A DNA stretch of 64,000 nt from Streptomyces fructofermentans (lineage in GTDB: Bacteria; Actinomycetota; Actinomycetes; Streptomycetales; Streptomycetaceae). The position numbers were made by a program, and so were the translations under genes. Positions 46,669 to 54,529 of the stretch are shown here, in pieces. Location: assembly GCF_014651055.1 (NCBI RefSeq), contig NZ_BMWD01000005.1:62001-126000 (forward strand). Reading direction: 5' to 3'. The notes below the pieces were generated by a model that did not search any database, had not been told where the DNA came from, and saw only the letters and a program-made list of their open reading frames with translations. The stretch's first letter is position 1. The number at the start of each line of letters is the position of its first letter.

Positions 46669-47793
46669 CTACTTGACGCCGAGTCCGGCGTCGTCGACCG
46701 CGCTCTCACCCTCGGCCGCGAGGACCTTGTTCAGGAGCGTGAGGTCGTAGATGCCGTCCAGGTTGGGCTCCTCCAGCAGACCGGCCTTGACCGCGTGCTC
46801 CGCCTCCGTGTTGAGCGTGGCGGCCAGCGGGTCGTTGGTGATCTGGATGGACTTCCAGGCGGGGTCGAGCACCTCGGCGGGAAGCTCCTTGCCGGAGTCC
46901 TCCTTGAGCCGGGCGTTCGCCGCCGCCTTCGCCTCGTCCGGGTTGGCGTTGATCCACTTGTTGGTCTTCACCGCGCCCTTCAGGACCGCCTCGACGACCT
47001 TCGGGTGCTCCTTGAGGAACTTCTGCGACACGATGATGTTCGTGATCACGAACTTCTTGTCCGGCCACAGGTCGGACTCGTCGAGCAGCACCTTGCCGCC
47101 CTCGGCGACCAGCTTGGACGCGGTCGGCTCGGGCACCCAGGCGCCGTCGATGGAACCGGCCTTGTAGGCGTCCGGCGTGATCTTGTTGTCCGTGCGGACC
47201 ACGGAGACGTCGCCCTTGCCGCTCTCCGCGTCGACCTTCCAGCCCTGCTCGGCGGCCCAGTTGAGGAACGCCACGTCCTGGGTGTTGCCGAGCTGCGGGG
47301 TCGCGATCTTCTTGCCCTTGACGTCCTTGAGGGACTTGACCCTGTCCGGGTTCACCACGAGCTTCACACCACCGGAGGCCGAACCGCCGATGATCCGCAG
47401 GCTCTTGCCGTCGGACTTGGTGTAGCCGTTGATCGACGGCGACGGGCCGATCCAGCCGATGTCGATGGAACCGGAGTTCAGCGCCTCGATCTCGGAGGGG
47501 CCGGCGTTGAAGGTCGCGTACTCGGCCTTCGTGCCGCCCAGTTCCTTCTGGAAGAGGCCCTCCTGGCGGCCGACCAGCGCGGTCGCGTGGGTCAGGTTGC
47601 CGAAGTAGCCGATCTTGACGGTGTCGAGACCGTCGATCTTCTTCGCGTCGGCGGCGACGTTCTCCTTGGAGCTGTCGTCGGTCGACTCGGAGCCGTAACC
47701 GCAGGCGGCGAGCGTCAGCAGCGGAAGGGCCGCGGCCACGGCGATGCCGCGGCGGAGAAGCGTGGAGCGGGAGCTGGAGCGGTTGGCAGGCAC
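46669..47793 (-). CDS. ssuA: sulfonate-type ABC transporter binding lipoprotein
   Basis: 374 residues from GTG 47793 (GAGGAA upstream). Lipobox LAAC (LLTLAACGYG) near residue 31 anchors it outside the membrane. The mature part is a SsuA/NMT1-type binding protein: VKIGYFGNLTHATALVGRQEG, IDIGWIGPSPSINGY, KGKKIATPQLGNTQDVAFL and SIDGAWVPEPTAS. Its place inside a sulfur regulon supports an organosulfur ligand. A 233-base leader separates it from cysN and may hold a Cys-responsive element. Confidence 0.88.
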   Translation of the reverse strand: MPANRSSSRSTLLRRGIAVAAALPLLTLAACGYGSESTDDSSKENVAADAKKIDGLDTVKIGYFGNLTHATALVGRQEGLFQKELGGTKAEYATFNAGPSEIEALNSGSIDIGWIGPSPSINGYTKSDGKSLRIIGGSASGGVKLVVNPDRVKSLKDVKGKKIATPQLGNTQDVAFLNWAAEQGWKVDAESGKGDVSVVRTDNKITPDAYKAGSIDGAWVPEPTASKLVAEGGKVLLDESDLWPDKKFVITNIIVSQKFLKEHPKVVEAVLKGAVKTNKWINANPDEAKAAANARLKEDSGKELPAEVLDPAWKSIQITNDPLAATLNTEAEHAVKAGLLEEPNLDGIYDLTLLNKVLAAEGESAVDDAGLGVK

Positions 47794-47918
47794 GGGAGGG
47801 GTTCCTCTCGTTGGCCCGGCGGTCACGGTTCTTCAGGTCGTGGCCGGGAGGTCGGCAGGTCTTCGTCGTATCCGCGACGTCGGGCGGGGGGACCGGGCGC
47901 GCAGGCAGTGCGCGTACG

Positions 47919-48023
47919 TCATCGCGCACATCGCGCGACTCCGCCCTGCCCGCTGCCGAGGGCGCCGCTGCCGACGCGGCCGCCCTCCTTCGCGAACGTG
48001 GAGTAGAAGTCGGTGGCATTCAT
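47919..48023 (-). CDS. putative 34-residue open frame ending near a Cys, between cysN and the transporter genes
   Basis: The ATG begins two bases after the cysN stop (TGATCATG). The frame reads MNATDFYSTFAKEGGRV and ends VARCAR, with a TGT Cys codon three from the stop and mostly G/C third positions. No strong ribosome site. A second overlapping frame (47931-47833, MCAMTYAHCLRARS...) has GGAG seven bases upstream and two Cys. Either could be a leader peptide that senses Cys supply, or neither may be translated. Confidence 0.3.
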   Translation of the reverse strand: MNATDFYSTFAKEGGRVGSGALGSGQGGVARCAR

Positions 48024-48025
48024 GA

Positions 48026-49381
48026 TCAGAAGTCCCACCCGTCGTCGTCGGACTCGTCCTTGACCGGTTCGGGGGCGGCGAAGGACTCGCCGACCATGCC
48101 CGCGGTCAGCGTCGTGCCGTCGGCCGGGTCGATCAGGATGAACGAACCGGTGCGCCGCGAGTCCGCGTAGGAGTCGACCGGCAGCGGCTCGGACGTACGG
48201 ATCTTGACGCGGCCGATGTCGTTGGCGACGAGCTGCCCGGGGTGCGGGTGCAGGGACAGGTCGTCGAGCGTGAGCCGCGACGGGATGTCCTTGACGATCG
48301 CCTTGACCGTGCGCGTGCCGTGCTTGAGCAGGACGCGGTGGCCGACCGTCAGCGCGGCGTCCGCGACGTGGCACACCGTCGCCTCGATGTCCTGGGTGGT
48401 CGGCGGGGCGTCCTTGCTGGGCACGATGAGGTCGCCGCGCGAGATGTCGATGTCGTCCTCCAGCAGGACGGTGACCGACTGCGTCGTCCAGGCCGTGTCG
48501 ACGGGCTCGCCCAGCAGGTCGATCGCGGAGATCCGCGAGGAGCGGCCGGAGGGCAGGACGGTGACGGCCTCGCCGACCCGGAAGGCCCCGGCCGCGATCT
48601 GGCCCGCGTACCCCCGGTAGTCCGGGTGTTCGGCGGTCTGCGGACGGATCACGTACTGCACGGGCAGCCGCGCGTGGCAGTGCGCCAGGTCGTGGCTGAC
48701 CGGGACCGTCTCCAGGTGTTCGAGGACCGTCGGGCCGCCGTACCAGTCCATGTTGGCCGAGGGGTCCACCACGTTGTCGCCGGCGAGCGCCGAGATCGGG
48801 ATCGCGGTGATCTCCGGGACGCCCAACTCGGAGGCGTACGCCGTGAACTCCTCGGCGATCGCGGCGAAGACGGACTCCTCATACTCGACGAGGTCCATCT
48901 TGTTGACCGCGAGGACGACGTGCGGGACGCGCAGGAGGGCCGCTACCGCGGCGTGCCGGCGGGTCTGCTCGATGACGCCGTTGCGGGCGTCGACGAGGAC
49001 GACGGCGAGGTCGGCGGTGGAGGCGCCGGTGACCATGTTGCGGGTGTACTGCACATGGCCGGGGGTGTCGGCGAGGATGAACCGGCGGCGCGCGGTGGCG
49101 AAGTAGCGGTAGGCGACGTCGATCGTGATGCCCTGTTCGCGCTCGGCGCGCAGGCCGTCGGTGAGCAGGGCGAGGTCGGGGGTGTCCTGGCCGCGGCTCG
49201 CCGAGGCCCGCTCGACCGCCTCCAGCTGGTCCGTGAGGATCGACTTGGAGTCGTGCAGCAGGCGGCCCACGAGTGTGGACTTGCCGTCGTCGACGGAGCC
49301 GGCGGTGGCGAAACGCAGCAGGGTGGTCGCCGACAACTGCTCGACCGACAGGGGCTCGGTGGGTTCGGTGGTGCTGGTCAT
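48026..49381 (-). CDS. cysN: sulfate adenylyltransferase subunit 1 (GTPase)
   Basis: 451 residues from ATG 49381. EF-Tu-like G domain: GSVDDGKSTLVGRLLHDSK (P-loop), GITIDVAYRYF, ADTPGHVQYTRNM (G3) and NKMDLVEY (G4). Two beta-barrel domains follow. With CysD it forms ATP sulfurylase, coupling GTP hydrolysis to the synthesis of APS from sulfate. It starts two bases after the cysD stop. No fused APS-kinase domain is present; cysC is separate. Confidence 0.96.
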   Translation of the reverse strand: MTSTTEPTEPLSVEQLSATTLLRFATAGSVDDGKSTLVGRLLHDSKSILTDQLEAVERASASRGQDTPDLALLTDGLRAEREQGITIDVAYRYFATARRRFILADTPGHVQYTRNMVTGASTADLAVVLVDARNGVIEQTRRHAAVAALLRVPHVVLAVNKMDLVEYEESVFAAIAEEFTAYASELGVPEITAIPISALAGDNVVDPSANMDWYGGPTVLEHLETVPVSHDLAHCHARLPVQYVIRPQTAEHPDYRGYAGQIAAGAFRVGEAVTVLPSGRSSRISAIDLLGEPVDTAWTTQSVTVLLEDDIDISRGDLIVPSKDAPPTTQDIEATVCHVADAALTVGHRVLLKHGTRTVKAIVKDIPSRLTLDDLSLHPHPGQLVANDIGRVKIRTSEPLPVDSYADSRRTGSFILIDPADGTTLTAGMVGESFAAPEPVKDESDDDGWDF

Positions 49382-49383
49382 GT

Positions 49384-50322
49384 CTAGAAGTACCCCTCGC
49401 GCTTGCGGTCTTCCATCGCGGCCTCGGACACCTTGTCGTCCGCGCGGGTCGCGCCGCGCTCGGTCAGCCGGGAGGCGGCGATCTCGGTGATGACGGCGTC
49501 CAGGTCGGTGGCGTCGGAGTCGACGGCGCCGGTGCAGGACATGTCGCCGACCGTGCGGTAGCGGACCTGGCGCTTCTCCACCGTCTCGCCCGCGCGCGGG
49601 CCGCCCCATTCGCCGGCGGTGAGCCACATGCCGGCCCGCCGGAAGACCTCGCGCTCGTGCGCGAAGTAGATGCCGGGCAGCTCGATGCCCTCGCGGGCGA
49701 TGTACTGCCAGACGTCCAGCTCGGTCCAGTTGGAGAGCGGGAAGACGCGGACGTGCTCGCCGGGCGCGTGGCGGCCGTTGTAGAGCTGCCACAGCTCGGG
49801 GCGCTGGCGGCGCGGGTCCCACTGCGAGAACTCGTCCCGCAGCGAGAACACCCGCTCCTTCGCGCGGGCCTTCTCCTCGTCGCGGCGTCCGCCGCCGAAG
49901 ACGGCGTCGAAGCGCTCGGCCTGGATCCGCTCCGTCAGCGGCAGGGTCTGGAGGGGGTTGCGGATGCCGTCGGGGCGCTCGCGCAGCACACCGCGGTCGA
50001 TGTAGTCCTGCACCGAGGCGACGTGCAGGCGCAGGCCGTGCCGTTCCACGGTGCGGTCGCGGTATTCGAGGACCTCCGGGAAGTTGTGCCCGGTGTCGAC
50101 GTGCAGCAGCGCGAAGGGGACCGCGGCCGGCGCGAACGCCTTCAGCGCGAGGTGCAGCATGACGATGGAGTCCTTGCCGCCGGAGAAGAGGATCACCGGC
50201 CGTTCGAACTCGCCCGCGACCTCGCGGAGGATGTGCACGGCCTCCGACTCCAGCGCGTCCAGGTGCGACAGCGCGTAGGGGCTGTTCCCCGTCTCCTCGG
50301 AGACGGTGGCGACGGTCGTCAT
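49384..50322 (-). CDS. cysD: sulfate adenylyltransferase subunit 2
   Basis: 312 residues. PAPS-reductase-like PP-loop ATPase fold: ILFSGGKDSIVMLHLA is the PP-loop, then LLHVDTGHNFPEVLEYRD, FGGGRRDEEKARAKERV and PLSNWTELDVWQYI. It makes APS with CysN. Start ATG overlaps the cysC stop by four bases (ATGA), so translation is coupled. Confidence 0.97.
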   Translation of the reverse strand: MTTVATVSEETGNSPYALSHLDALESEAVHILREVAGEFERPVILFSGGKDSIVMLHLALKAFAPAAVPFALLHVDTGHNFPEVLEYRDRTVERHGLRLHVASVQDYIDRGVLRERPDGIRNPLQTLPLTERIQAERFDAVFGGGRRDEEKARAKERVFSLRDEFSQWDPRRQRPELWQLYNGRHAPGEHVRVFPLSNWTELDVWQYIAREGIELPGIYFAHEREVFRRAGMWLTAGEWGGPRAGETVEKRQVRYRTVGDMSCTGAVDSDATDLDAVITEIAASRLTERGATRADDKVSEAAMEDRKREGYF

Positions 50323-50852
50323 GCGAGACCCCTCTCGGTCAGCAGCGCGTGGAGCGCGGCCGCGGACTCCTGCACGGTCTGGGTGTGCGACTCGATGCGC
50401 AGGTCGGGCGACTCGGGTGCCTCGTAGGGGTCGTCGACCCCGGTGAGCCCGGAGAGTTCGCCCGCCGCCTGCTTGGCGTACAGACCCTTTACGTCCCGCT
50501 CGCTGCACACCTCGACCGGCGTCGCGACATGCACTTCGAGGTAGGGGGCCCCGCTCGCCGCGTGCCGCTTGCGGACCGCCTCACGGCTGTCGGCGTACGG
50601 CGCGATCACCGGCACCAGCGTCTTGACGCCGTTGCGGGAGAGGAGGTCGGCGAGGAACCCGATGCGCTGAACGTTCGTGTGCCGGTCCTCGCGGCTGAAG
50701 CCGAGGCCCGCCGTGAGGAGCGTACGGATCTCGTCGCCGTCGAGCACCTCGACGCGGTGGCCCTCCGCACGCAGGCGCGTGGCGAGTTCGTACGCGATGG
50801 TGGTCTTGCCGGCACTCGGCAGACCCGTGAGCCAGATGGTGGCTCCGGTCAC
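50319..50852 (-). CDS. cysC: adenylylsulfate kinase
   Basis: 177 residues from GTG 50852, chosen for AGGAG six bases upstream and the usual family start TGATIWLTG. An ATG at 50930 would add a Thr/Pro-rich 26-residue extension. P-loop GLPSAGKTT, then LDGDEIRTLLTAGLGFSREDRHTN-like kinase motif and VIAPYADSREAVR. It phosphorylates APS to PAPS. Since CysH here looks like an APS reductase, PAPS may serve sulfotransferases rather than assimilation. Confidence 0.93.
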   Translation of the reverse strand: MTGATIWLTGLPSAGKTTIAYELATRLRAEGHRVEVLDGDEIRTLLTAGLGFSREDRHTNVQRIGFLADLLSRNGVKTLVPVIAPYADSREAVRKRHAASGAPYLEVHVATPVEVCSERDVKGLYAKQAAGELSGLTGVDDPYEAPESPDLRIESHTQTVQESAAALHALLTERGLA

Positions 50853-50934
50853 TTGGTTCTCCTGGTTCATCGGGTTCGTCGCGGTCGGTGCGGTCGTCGC
50901 GGGAGTCGGCGTCGTCGAGGGCGCGGCCATGGGG

Positions 50935-51666
50935 TCAGCCGTGCAGCCCGCACTCGGTCTTGGAGCGGCCGGCCCAGCGGCCGGCGCGCGCGTCCTCGCC
51001 CTCCCGCACCCGGCGGGTGCAGGGCTCGCAGCCCACGGAGGCGTAACCGTCCATGAGGAGGGGGTTGGTGAGGACGCCGTGCTCGGCCACGTACGCGTCC
51101 ACGTCGTCCTGCGTCCACCGGGCGATCGGCGAGACCTTGACCTTGCGGCGCTTCTTGTCCCAGCCCACCACGGGGGTGTTCGCCCGCGTCGGCGACTCGT
51201 CGCGGCGCAGGCCCGTCGCCCAGGCGCTGTACCGGGTGAGCCCCTCCTCGAGCGGCTTCACCTTGCGCAGCGCGCAGCACAGGTCGGGGTCGCGGTCGTG
51301 CAGCTTCGGCCCGTGCTCGGCGTCCTGCTCGGCGACGGTGCGCCGTGGGGTCAGCGTGATGACGTTGACGTCCAGGACGGCCTCGACGGCGTCCCGGGTG
51401 CCGATGGTCTCCGGGAAGTGGTAGCCGGTGTCGAGGAACACGACGTCCACGCCGGGGAACACACGGGAGGCGAGGTGGGCGACCACCGCGTCCTCCATCG
51501 AGGAGGTCACGCAGAACCGCCCGCCGAACGTGTCGGCTGCCCACCGGAGGATCTCCTGGGCGGACGCCTCCTCCAGGTCGCGGCCCGCCTGTTCGGCGAG
51601 CGCCTCCAGTTCGGCGTCCCGGTCGTTCTCGCGCCGGGTGTCCGGCTCGGTCCGAACGGTCGTCAT
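50935..51666 (-). CDS. cysH: adenylylsulfate (APS) reductase
   Basis: 243 residues. PP-loop-like fold (FCVTSSMEDAVVAHLA; VFLDTGYHFPET). Two Cys pairs, CCALRKVKPL and GCEPCTRR, bind a 4Fe-4S cluster, the mark of enzymes that use APS rather than PAPS. The catalytic C-terminal Cys is in ECGLHG. It reduces APS to sulfite with thioredoxin. Its ATG overlaps the stop of the zinc-ribbon gene by four bases. Confidence 0.95.
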   Translation of the reverse strand: MTTVRTEPDTRRENDRDAELEALAEQAGRDLEEASAQEILRWAADTFGGRFCVTSSMEDAVVAHLASRVFPGVDVVFLDTGYHFPETIGTRDAVEAVLDVNVITLTPRRTVAEQDAEHGPKLHDRDPDLCCALRKVKPLEEGLTRYSAWATGLRRDESPTRANTPVVGWDKKRRKVKVSPIARWTQDDVDAYVAEHGVLTNPLLMDGYASVGCEPCTRRVREGEDARAGRWAGRSKTECGLHG

Positions 51667-51842
51667 ATGTCGTCCCCTCCACCGTCGTTGCGCTGAAGTC
51701 CTCGGGACAGGAGTCCCAGGAACTTCAACTGGAAGGCTCGGTTGCACGCGCCGCATTCCCAGGCGCCGTGACCCTGCTCGCTGGGACGCAGGTCCTCGTC
51801 ACCGCAGTAGGGGCAGTAGAAGGGGGCGGCCCGCTCGCTCAC
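51663..51842 (-). CDS. 59-residue zinc-ribbon protein of the sulfite-reductase operon
   Basis: GTG at 51842 overlaps the sulfite reductase stop (GTGA), and its own stop overlaps the cysH start (ATGA). Two CxxC pairs, CPYCGDED and CGACNRAF, 17 residues apart form a rubredoxin/zinc-ribbon-type metal site. The tail RAFQLKFLGLLSRGL is hydrophobic and basic. Position between sir and cysH in translationally coupled order suggests a partner in electron transfer, metal handling or folding; none is proven. Confidence 0.85.
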   Translation of the reverse strand: MSERAAPFYCPYCGDEDLRPSEQGHGAWECGACNRAFQLKFLGLLSRGLQRNDGGGDDI

Positions 51843-53536
51843 GACAGGGCCTCCTCGGAGGCGCGCGAGGCCCAGACCGCGAACCGCTCGCCGTCCTCGC
51901 GCTCGTCCTGGAACCGCTTCAGGACCCGCTCGACGTAGTCGGGCAGTTCCTCGGAAGTGACCTTCAGGCCGCGGACCTTGCGGCCGAAGCCGGCCTCCAG
52001 GCCGAGCGCGCCGCCCAGGTGCACCTGGAAGCCCTCGACCTGGTTGCCCCGGTCGTCCAGCACCAACTGGCCCTTGAGGCCGATGTCCGCGACCTGGATG
52101 CGGGCGCAGGCGTTGGGGCAGCCGTTGATGTTGATGGTGATTGGCTCGTCGAACTCCGGGATGCGGCGCTCGAGTTCGTCGATCAGCGAGGCGCCCCGGG
52201 CCTTGGTCTCGACGATGGCGAGCTTGCAGTACTCGATGCCGGTGCAGGCCATCGTGCCGCGCCGGAAGGGCGAGGGCCGGGCGGTGAGGTCGAGCGCCTC
52301 CAGGCCCTCCACCAGTGACTCGACCCGGTCCTGCGCCACATCGAGCACGATCATCTTCTGCTCGACCGTGGTCCGCAGCCGGCCGGAGCCGTGCTCCTCG
52401 GCGAGTTCGGCGATCTTCGTCAGGGTCGCGCCGTCGACGCGGCCGACGCGCGGGGCGAAGCCCACGTAGTACAGGCCGTCCTGCTGCCGGTGCACACCGA
52501 CGTGGTCGCGCCAGCGGGCGACCGGCTGGTCGGGCGCGGGACCGTCGACGAGCTTGCGCCCGAGGTACTCGTCCTCCAGTACCTGCCGGAACTTCTCGAC
52601 TCCCCAGTCCGCGAGCAGGAACTTCAGCCGGGCGCGGGTCCGCAGGCGCCGGTAGCCGTAGTCCCGGAAGATCGAGAGGACGCCGATGTGGACGTCCGCG
52701 ACCTCGTCGAGCGGGACCCAGGCGCCGAGGCGCTGGCCGATCTTGGGGTTGGTGGACAGGCCGCCGCCGACCCACAGGTCGAAACCGGGGCCGTGGTCGG
52801 GGTGTTCGACGCCGACGAAGGCGACGTCGTTGATCTCGTGCGCCACGTCGAGCAGCGGCGAGCCGGAGACCGCGGTCTTGAACTTGCGGGGCAGGTTCGA
52901 GAAGTCCTTGTTGCCGATGACGCGGCGGTGGATCTCCTCGATGGCCGGGGTGCCGTCGATGATCTCGTCCTCGGCGATGCCGGCGACGGGCGAGCCGAGG
53001 ATGACGCGGGGCGTGTCGCCGCAGGCCTCGGTCGTGGACAGGCCGACGGCCTCCAGGCGCTCCCAGATCTCCGGGACGTCCTCGATGCGGATCCAGTGGT
53101 ACTGGACGTTCTGCCGGTCGGTGAGGTCGGCGGTGCCGCGCGCGAACTCCTCGGAGATCTCGCCGATGACACGCAGTTGCCGGGTGGTGAGGCGTCCGCC
53201 GTCGATCCGCACCCGCAGCATGAAGTACTTGTCGTCCAGCTCCTCCGGCTCCAGGATCGCGGTCTTGCCGCCGTCGATCCCGGGCTTGCGCTGGGTGTAG
53301 AGGCCCCACCAGCGCATGCGGCCGCGCAGGTCGTTGGGGTCGATCGAGTCGAAGCCCCGCTTGGAGTAGATCGTCTCAATGCGTGTCCGCACGTTGAGAC
53401 CGTCGTCATCCTTCTTGAACTGCTCGTTGCCGTTGAGCGGCGTGAAGTGCCCCACGGCCCACTGACCCTCGCCGCGGTGACGGCTCACCTTGCGGCGGGG
53501 CGCGGCGGCAGCGGGATTCTGTGGCGTGGCGGCCAT
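51839..53536 (-). CDS. sir: ferredoxin-type sulfite reductase (nitrite/sulfite reductase family)
   Basis: 565 residues, ATG 53536 with GAAGGA nine bases upstream. Six-electron reduction of sulfite to sulfide with siroheme and a 4Fe-4S cluster. Two half-repeats; cluster Cys residues are in ACTGIEYCK and NGCPNACAR. The N-half has TDRQNVQYHWIRIEDVP, typical of the family. Sulfur context and NirA-type length support sulfite as the substrate. The 128-base leader downstream of a Cys peptide suggests attenuation-type control by cysteine. Confidence 0.95.
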   Translation of the reverse strand: MAATPQNPAAAAPRRKVSRHRGEGQWAVGHFTPLNGNEQFKKDDDGLNVRTRIETIYSKRGFDSIDPNDLRGRMRWWGLYTQRKPGIDGGKTAILEPEELDDKYFMLRVRIDGGRLTTRQLRVIGEISEEFARGTADLTDRQNVQYHWIRIEDVPEIWERLEAVGLSTTEACGDTPRVILGSPVAGIAEDEIIDGTPAIEEIHRRVIGNKDFSNLPRKFKTAVSGSPLLDVAHEINDVAFVGVEHPDHGPGFDLWVGGGLSTNPKIGQRLGAWVPLDEVADVHIGVLSIFRDYGYRRLRTRARLKFLLADWGVEKFRQVLEDEYLGRKLVDGPAPDQPVARWRDHVGVHRQQDGLYYVGFAPRVGRVDGATLTKIAELAEEHGSGRLRTTVEQKMIVLDVAQDRVESLVEGLEALDLTARPSPFRRGTMACTGIEYCKLAIVETKARGASLIDELERRIPEFDEPITININGCPNACARIQVADIGLKGQLVLDDRGNQVEGFQVHLGGALGLEAGFGRKVRGLKVTSEELPDYVERVLKRFQDEREDGERFAVWASRASEEALS

Positions 53537-53578
53537 GACTGTACGTCCTTCGGGACAGGCGAAAACGCGGCTCTGACC

Positions 53579-53624
53579 TGCGCCTACGGGCGCATACGGG
53601 CATACCTGCGCGTCATTGCGCAGG
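53579..53624 (-). promoter_or_regulatory. two hairpins between the Cys leader peptide and sir
   Basis: Hairpin one: CCTGCGC (53605-53611) with GCGCAGG (53618-53624), 6-base loop. Hairpin two: TGCGCC (53579-53584) with GGCGCA (53589-53594), 4-base loop, lying 43-58 bases before the sir start. They could be alternative structures set by ribosome position on the leader. Inferred. Confidence 0.5.
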
Positions 53625-53664
53625 GCGGTGCAAAGGGGGAGGTGTGCGGCGGTGCTGCGGCTCG

Positions 53665-53724
53665 TCAGCCTGCCGGACAGATGGCGCTGGACATGCGGCC
53701 GAGATCGACGTGTCGCCGACTCAC
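53665..53724 (-). CDS. actinobacterial Cys-type leader peptide upstream of sulfite reductase
   Basis: 20 codons including the stop, GTG start: peptide MSRRHVDLGRMSSAICPAG. The RHVDL...SS..C pattern is that of the short leader peptides found before actinobacterial sulfur genes. The single Cys is residue 16, encoded by the less used TGT codon. It stops 128 bases before the sir ATG. Ribosome stalling at the Cys codon when cysteine is scarce is the likely way it controls the operon. The ribosome site is weak (GGAA eight bases upstream). Confidence 0.85.
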   Translation of the reverse strand: MSRRHVDLGRMSSAICPAG

Positions 53725-53770
53725 CAAGGCAATTCCAGTTCCAGACATGACGGAAGCGTGTCACGGCGTT

Positions 53771-53806
53771 CTGGACACAGTCCAGCTTCGTCCAAAATGT
53801 GGACAC
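53771..53806. promoter_or_regulatory. cluster of TGGAC half-sites upstream of the sulfur operon leader
   Basis: CTGGACACAGTCCAG (53771-53785) is a 6-base inverted repeat, and GTCCAAAATGTGGAC (53790-53804) a 5-base inverted repeat; TGGACAC also recurs as a direct repeat. They lie 47 bases or more before the leader start, where an operator or activator site would be expected. Confidence 0.45.
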
Positions 53807-53875
53807 CCCAGTCCCGACATACGAGACGGGGGTGTCCTCGGTCACACGGCCGGGGCCGCGCCGTGTCGTGCCAGG

Positions 53876-54445
53876 TCAGCCGACCCGCGCGCCGGGCCAG
53901 GGTCCGGGGGTGGCCACGTCGGGCTCCTCCTCGACCCTGGTGTCGAACAGCGTGAAGCCGCGGCGCAGGTAGTTGTCCATCGCGTGCTCCCCGTCCTTGC
54001 TGCACGTGTGCAGCCAGACCCGCTTCGTCGGGGCCCGTCCGGGCCAGCGGTCGGCCAGGTCCCACGCGCGCGCGGTGCCGTACGAGAGGAGGTGCCCGCC
54101 GATGCGGCGGCCCCGGAAGGCGGGGATCAGCCCGAAGTAGACGATCTCCACGACGCCGTCGTCCTGCGGGTCCAGCTGCACGTAGCCCGCGGGGGTCCCG
54201 CGGTCGTACGCGACCCACGTCTCCGCGCCCGGCCTGTCCAGGTCCTCCTGCCACTGGGCGTACGTCCAGCCGAGCCGGTCCGTCCAGCGGATGTCGCCGC
54301 CGACGGCCGCGTACAGGAAGCGGGCGAACTCGGGGGAGGGCACCTCGGCGCGGACGATCCGGACGTCGCCGTCGGGCGCCGCGGCGGGGAGCCGGTCGGC
54401 CGGGGACGTCTGCTCCAGGGACCAGGTGGTCACAGCGATGCTCAT
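53876..54445 (-). CDS. GNAT-family acetyltransferase
   Basis: 189 residues from ATG 54445. Acetyl-CoA-binding motif A is VEIVYFGLIPAFRGRRIGGHLL (RGRRIGG pyrophosphate loop), followed by VWLHTCSKDGEHAMDNYLRRGF. The N-terminal part provides the acceptor side. The substrate is unknown. It is a single gene facing the same way as the sir operon but upstream of it. Confidence 0.9.
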   Translation of the reverse strand: MSIAVTTWSLEQTSPADRLPAAAPDGDVRIVRAEVPSPEFARFLYAAVGGDIRWTDRLGWTYAQWQEDLDRPGAETWVAYDRGTPAGYVQLDPQDDGVVEIVYFGLIPAFRGRRIGGHLLSYGTARAWDLADRWPGRAPTKRVWLHTCSKDGEHAMDNYLRRGFTLFDTRVEEEPDVATPGPWPGARVG

Positions 54446-54529
54446 GCCGCCCAGCGAACCACGAAGGCCGGCTCCGCTCCAAAGCGGTGCCCACCCGCGC
54501 ACATGTTCACCCCGGCGGGCGCCGCCGCG

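Noticed and set aside
50853..50930. ATG at 50930 as the cysC start
   Set aside because: It adds a Thr/Pro-rich run without a ribosome site, while GTG 50852 has AGGAG at six bases and the usual family start.
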